26,143 nucleotides of DNA from RGIG5050 sp045636065 (lineage in GTDB: Bacteria; Verrucomicrobiota; Kiritimatiellia; RFP12; UBA1067). The stretch covers positions 1 through 26,143 of the forward strand of contig JAZTWW010000033.1 of assembly GCA_045636065.1 (NCBI GenBank), written 5' to 3'. Made by a program: the position numbers and the translations under genes. This document shows, piece by piece, positions 23,404 to 26,143 of this stretch. A model generated the notes under the pieces. That model was given only the letters and a program-made list of their open reading frames with translations. It made no database searches and had not been told where the DNA came from. The stretch's first letter is position 1; each line of letters begins with the position of its first letter.

Positions 23404-23820
23404 GCGAGTGCTCGCTCCGCAAGTGGCGGCGGCCGCTTCTAGTGCGTGCATTCGAGGCCGCAGTTTTGTTTAGCACGCTGCGCAATGCGTGGCATAATTG
23501 CGGATGATGGTGGTGCTCGGTCTATGCGGATTGGCTTAGCTTGCGCGATTGGAATTCGGGGCTTTCCGGCCTTTTGTCGACACGGCGAGCGCTCGGGCCC
23601 TTAAGTTTATTGTTTGAGAAAGTTTTTCGGGCCCTCGCTCTGATTCGCCTTCGCCAAGAGAGTTGGTTTCAATTCGTATGTGCCGCACCGGCTCGGCGAA
23701 ACGTCGCCGTGTCGAAAAGGCCTGCAAGCCTTGTGGGATTTATATTCGACGGCAACTAATCTCAAGCCAGGCTTAACCGCCAATAATCCGCTGGAATGCC
23801 GCGAGTGCTTGCGTGCTTTC
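23404..23820. other. Gene-free stretch with nested inverted repeats
   Basis: No supported gene; short open frames overlap on both strands with no ribosome binding sites. A 6-bp palindrome sits on the stop of the preceding gene (23402-23407/23412-23417). A 12-bp perfect inverted repeat TCGACACGGCGA (23577-23588, partner 23704-23715) encloses a smaller stem GAGCG + GGGCCC (23587-23600/23629-23640, unequal internal loop) capping an AT-rich 28-nt loop. AAGGC/GCCTT follows directly after the outer repeat. This could be a structured RNA or decayed mobile DNA. Confidence 0.4.
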
Positions 23821-24122
23821 CCAAACTGCTGCCTTTATGCGACATTGGAGGGGAAGCGGCAGGACCCTTGCTCCGCTCGGGTGGGGTAATGGAGGCATAG
23901 ACGGGGAAGCAAGGAGATGCCGCGTGACATTCGATGCCCATTTACAAACGGCATCAATCACCAATCGCTCATCCATCCGATTTACAATCCCTTCCCCATT
24001 CACGATCCATCCGATTTATAGCTTCCATCGCTTGTATCCCTTTTGCCCATCCAAAGTCCATCCAGTGGATTTATAGCTTATATCGCTTAGATCCCTTACA
24101 TCTCTTCCCCAAAACAATCCCC
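23821..24122 (-). repeat. Left inverted arm of the transposase locus
   Basis: Read on the minus strand, this matches 25601-26009 on the plus strand in the same order of blocks. Exact pairs are 23821-23835 with 25995-26009 (15 bp), 23852-23860 with 25971-25979 (9 bp), 23865-23886 with 25945-25966 (22 bp) and 24043-24063 with 25660-25680 (21 bp). The inner end 24089-24122 matches 25601-25633 with one indel and one substitution. The middle of this arm holds two to three decayed copies of the ~47-bp unit found in the right arm. No gene is supported here. Confidence 0.8.
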
Positions 24123-24139
24123 AAGCCCCCAAAATTTAA

Positions 24140-24174
24140 GGTGCCAGACTCCTTTCCGAATGGTGCCAGACTCC
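24140..24174 (+). repeat. Pair of 13-bp GGTGCCAGACTCC motifs upstream of the transposase gene
   Basis: Two exact copies (24140-24152 and 24162-24174), starts 22 bp apart, the second followed by a run of T. The same pair, 21 bp apart with one substitution, lies inside the transposase coding sequence at 25356-25389. The motif is REP-like in being short and associated with this transposase family. Confidence 0.8.
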
Positions 24175-24189
24175 CTTTTTTCAGCCCGT

Positions 24190-24288
24190 GTCACGCTCAT
24201 GTCACGTTCATGTCACGCTCATGTCACGGTCGTGTCACGCTTTTGTCACGCTTTTGTCACGTTCATGTCACGCTCATGTCACACTTCT
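24190..24288 (+). repeat. Nine 11-bp tandem repeats upstream of the transposase promoter
   Basis: Nine consecutive 11-bp units with no spacers, consensus GTCACGCTCAT. GTCAC is constant in all nine, and the last six bases vary among GCTCAT, GTTCAT, GCTTTT, GGTCGT and ACTTCT. The period is one DNA helical turn, so every GTCAC faces the same side. The array ends 15 bp before the -10 box at 24304, so the last unit covers the -35 region. Confidence 0.95.
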
Positions 24289-24300
24289 CTTCCCGATTTT

Positions 24301-24309
24301 TGGTATAAT
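24301..24309 (+). promoter_or_regulatory. Extended -10 promoter of the REP-associated transposase
   Basis: TGGTATAAT preceded by TTTT (hexamer 24304-24309). The expected leader is about 62 nt and carries a hairpin. There is no -35 match; that region is occupied by the last unit of the 11-bp array. Confidence 0.7.
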
Positions 24310-24329
24310 TACCTCCGCACGCGGGGATA

Positions 24330-24356
24330 GGACTTCGGGCGGCTGTAGCCCGGTCC
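24330..24356 (+). other. Hairpin in the transposase leader
   Basis: GGAC + CGGGC (24330-24333, 24336-24340) pairs with GCCCG + GTCC (24348-24356) with a 2-nt bulge and loop GGCTGTA. That makes nine GC-rich pairs, ending 8 nt before the AGGAAGGGGAG ribosome binding region. It may be a transposase recognition hairpin or a control on translation. Confidence 0.55.
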
Positions 24357-24378
24357 CCAAGTGCAGGAAGGGGAGCGT

Positions 24379-25578
24379 ATGTCGAGACCTAAAAGACCGA
24401 ATCTGACCATGTGCGACTATCATGTCACCACCCGCATAGCCCACAAGGGGTTCATGCTCAAGGATCCAGTCTTCAAGGATTACGTCGTGAAGGTGGCGCG
24501 AGATGCGGCGGCCTTCAGCGGAGTGAGGCTGTATTCATGGTGCGTTATGGACAACCACCTCCACATACTCGTCCATGTGGGCGACTATCCTAAAGAGTGG
24601 ATTGTCGATGAAGGGCTCGCAGTCAAGAAGCCAAAGAGAACTGGATATTCAGCCTCAGATATCCATGCAAAGGTGGCGGATGGCAGTGCTGAGGCAGATA
24701 TCCATGCAAGGGCTAGAATTGCAGATGCGGATCTCCATGCAATGACTCCGGATCGAAGCGCAGAAGTAAATGGTGATTGTGCAGCCAAACCGCGCTTCGA
24801 GAAGGTTGACGGCGAGACGTTCCTCGTCTGCCGGATTGACGGCGCGAATCTTAGGATCCCCGAGCGGGACATGGTCAAGAGGCTCAAGCGCCTATATGGC
24901 TCAGCGGGAGCGGCAAAGGTGGAGGCGAGATGGGACTCATTGAGGAGGCTCGACAGGGAGGATGCTGTCCTAAGGGAGCAGATGGCGTACCTTAAACGGA
25001 TGAACAGCATCACGCAGTACGTCAAGACGGTGAAGGAGTGCATTTCAAAGGAGTACAACCGGCGCTTCGACCACGAGGGGACGCTCTGGGAGGGGCGTTT
25101 CAGGAGCGGGATAGTGGAAAGCAGGTTCGAGGTCCTGGCGCATGTGGCGGGGTATGTGGACTTCAACCCCGTCAGGGCGAAGATGACGAGAAGCCCCATG
25201 GGCTACCGCTGGAGCAGCTTCGCTGCGGCCTGCTCGGGCGACCGCGAGGCCCGCGAGGGGTACGAGTTCTTCCTTGGCCTTCCCTGGCGAGAGGCTCGCG
25301 CCGTGATGGAGCGGATCTTCAATGCCCGCGCCGCCTCGATCGACGCCTCAAAAACGGTGCCAGACTCCCCAGGAAAGGTGCCAGGCTCCGCGGGAGGGGT
25401 GCGGAGGAGGGCGGCAGAGGCGATAAAGGGGCGGCTGGAGTGGATGTCGAGGGCGGCGGTGATCGGGTGCAGGGAGTTTGCGAAGCGTGTGGCGCTGCGT
25501 GCGCCAGGGTGCCTTCCGGCGCGGATCCTCGACATGTTTTCGGCTTTCGAGTGGGATATTCCGGTAGGGGTGGCGTGA
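24379..25578 (+). CDS. REP-associated tyrosine transposase (HUH/Y1 family)
   Basis: 399 residues. The HUH motif is H60-L-H62 in SWCVMDNHLHILVH, and the likely catalytic tyrosine is Y214 in ITQYVKTVKE. The family boxes EYNRRFDHEGTLWEGRFRSG and VDFNPVRAKMTRSPMGYRWSS follow. Such single-strand DNA enzymes are tied to dispersed REP palindromes and are thought to copy or move them. Two regions are unlike compact relatives: an insertion between HUH and Tyr (about 75-150) containing three copies of an in-frame 13-bp repeat, and a C-terminal segment (about 326-337, VPDSPGKVPGS) encoded by the paired 13-bp motif. ATG 24379 is preferred over a GTG at 24361 because AGGAAGGGGAG lies between them. The frame is intact, so the gene may be active. 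Confidence 0.88.
   Translation: MSRPKRPNLTMCDYHVTTRIAHKGFMLKDPVFKDYVVKVARDAAAFSGVRLYSWCVMDNHLHILVHVGDYPKEWIVDEGLAVKKPKRTGYSASDIHAKVADGSAEADIHARARIADADLHAMTPDRSAEVNGDCAAKPRFEKVDGETFLVCRIDGANLRIPERDMVKRLKRLYGSAGAAKVEARWDSLRRLDREDAVLREQMAYLKRMNSITQYVKTVKECISKEYNRRFDHEGTLWEGRFRSGIVESRFEVLAHVAGYVDFNPVRAKMTRSPMGYRWSSFAAACSGDREAREGYEFFLGLPWREARAVMERIFNARAASIDASKTVPDSPGKVPGSAGGVRRRAAEAIKGRLEWMSRAAVIGCREFAKRVALRAPGCLPARILDMFSAFEWDIPVGVA
24658..24742 (+). repeat. Three in-frame 13-bp repeats inside the transposase gene
   Basis: GATATCCATGCAA occurs at 24658-24670 and 24697-24709, and as GATCTCCATGCAA at 24730-24742. The starts are 39 and 33 bp apart, both multiples of three, so the frame is kept and each copy encodes D-(I/L)-H-A. 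It lies in the family-variable segment between the HUH motif and the tyrosine. Confidence 0.75.
25356..25389 (+). repeat. 13-bp motif pair inside the transposase coding sequence
   Basis: GGTGCCAGACTCC (25356-25368) and GGTGCCAGGCTCC (25377-25389), same orientation and nearly the same spacing as the upstream pair at 24140-24174. Both are read through in frame. Confidence 0.8.
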
Positions 25579-25600
25579 TGGTGTGGATTCTAAGTGGCAT

Positions 25601-26009
25601 GGGGATTGTTTGGGGAAGGGATGTAAGGGATCTACGGGATAAAAGCGATAAATCCAATTGGATGGACTTTGGATGGGCAAGAGCGATAGTAGCGATAAAT
25701 CCAATTGGATGGACTTTGGATGGGCAAGAGCGATAGTAGCGATAAATCCACTGCTGTGACTTTGGATGGGCAAGAGCGATAATAGTGATAAATCGGGTGG
25801 ATGGATTTTGATTGGGCGAAGGGATTAAAGCGATATAATAGGATGGATGGGCAGTGAATGGGCAATGGGATAATAGCGATAAATTAGGTGAATTGAGTGT
25901 GAATGGGAGGTGGCATTATGCGCTTCGTCGTCTATGGCTCCATCCCCCACCCGAGCGGAGCAAGGGTGATGCCGCTTCCTTCCCAAGCCGCATGAAGGCA
26001 GCAGTTTGG
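25601..26009 (+). repeat. Right inverted arm of the transposase locus
   Basis: Inverted partner of 23821-24122 (the matching blocks are listed there). It is about 100 bp longer than the left arm because it holds more copies of a tandem unit. It begins 22 bp after the transposase stop and carries no supported gene; minus-strand open frames here are only translations of the repeats. Confidence 0.8.
25644..25910 (+). repeat. Array of ~47-bp tandem repeats
   Basis: Units begin AGCGATAAAT. The first two (25644-25690 and 25691-25737) are identical 47-mers. The third (25738-25783) differs in a short block and is 46 bp. Three more, from 25784, 25829 and about 25875, decay progressively. There is no constant repeat with variable spacers, so it is not a CRISPR array. 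The first two units contain TCCAATTGGA, a 10-bp palindrome. Confidence 0.85.
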
Positions 26010-26044
26010 TGCGAAGCGCAAGCGGAGGCAATGTCCTCGTCCCA

Positions 26045-26136
26045 CCTTCGCCAAGGCTACGGTGGGCATGCCGGGAAACACCGAGGATTGTTTTCGCGCG
26101 ACCCAATCGCATTGTCCACCGTAGCCTTGGCGTAGG
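26045..26136. repeat. REP/BIME-like palindromic element at the right edge
   Basis: A 21-bp inverted repeat with one mismatch (26045-26065 and 26116-26136). Its core of 17 bp (CGCCAAGGCTACGGTGG, 26049-26065, partner 26116-26132) is perfect, around a 50-nt centre. Two inverted short palindromic units around a centre is the layout of a BIME, the natural partner of a REP-associated transposase. The window ends 7 bp further on. Confidence 0.65.
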
Positions 26137-26143
26137 CGGATCC

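Noticed and set aside
23421..23445. GCGGCCGCTTCTAG resembles a synthetic cloning prefix
   Set aside because: The adjoining EcoRI part and the expected following bases are missing, and the surroundings are natural repeat DNA; most likely chance.
21937..23451. 504-codon open frame on the minus strand across the SpoIIE gene
   Set aside because: Antisense to recognised SpoIIE and ATPase motifs, with no ribosome binding site or known domain.
23536..23759. Short open frames on both strands (63 and 72 codons)
   Set aside because: They overlap the inverted repeats, have no ribosome binding sites and show no recognisable domain.
24190..24288. 11-bp array considered as CRISPR or as coding repeats
   Set aside because: The units have no spacers, and an 11-bp period does not keep a reading frame.
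25644..25910. Repeat array considered as CRISPR
   Set aside because: Units are contiguous and vary along their whole length; there is no constant repeat with unique spacers, and no cas gene is present.

Overview
The window reads as Gram-negative, probably anaerobic chromosomal DNA of high GC content. The evidence is an ExbB/ExbD pair, a TolC-type outer-membrane channel with a periplasmic adaptor, several signal peptides and lipoboxes, and a rubrerythrin. A STAS / SpoIIE-phosphatase / HATPase switch, an exported LysM coiled-coil protein and a REP-associated transposase with dispersed palindromes would fit a PVC-group bacterium (Kiritimatiellota, Lentisphaerota or Verrucomicrobiota). That placement is inference from gene content only. 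No rRNA or tRNA gene was recognised.

Left edge (1-453): the 5' end of an IS4-like transposase gene on the minus strand, cut by the window edge, with its promoter region and short inverted repeats. From 454 to 10603 nine genes run in one direction with overlaps or short gaps: ribBA (fused in frame to an exported-looking domain), argH, exbB, exbD, a LysM protein, hemB, an N-acetylmuramoyl-L-alanine amidase, a tolC-like gene and a macA-like adaptor. An APH-fold sugar kinase resembling N-acetylhexosamine 1-kinase follows. Next come rpsA and rpmB behind their own promoter, closed by a strong terminator at 13934-13959.

Middle (14005-18487): a small lipoprotein gene (minus) diverges from an ArnT-like glycosyltransferase, a GT2 glycosyltransferase and an OmpR-type two-component pair. 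This looks like an envelope-glycan module next to a sensor system. Three starts here lie 7-9 nt after a -10 box with no Shine-Dalgarno sequence and look leaderless. Rubrerythrin (minus) and a fucO-like lactaldehyde reductase (plus) diverge from a shared region. thiN overlaps the end of fucO. A two-gene partner-switching unit then follows: a STAS antagonist, and a sensor / PP2C phosphatase / HATPase protein.

Right end (23404-26143): a repeat-rich mobile locus. A REP-associated tyrosine transposase (HUH/Y1 family) lies between two long imperfect inverted arms (about 23821-24122 and 25601-26009). Upstream of it are nine head-to-tail 11-bp repeats that run into its promoter. A paired 13-bp motif occurs both upstream and inside its coding sequence. 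The right arm holds ~47-bp tandem repeats, and a REP/BIME-like hairpin sits at the window edge. This locus is the best candidate for something undescribed.

Many promoters share an extended -10 of the form TGGTATAAT, which helps to place transcription starts across the window.
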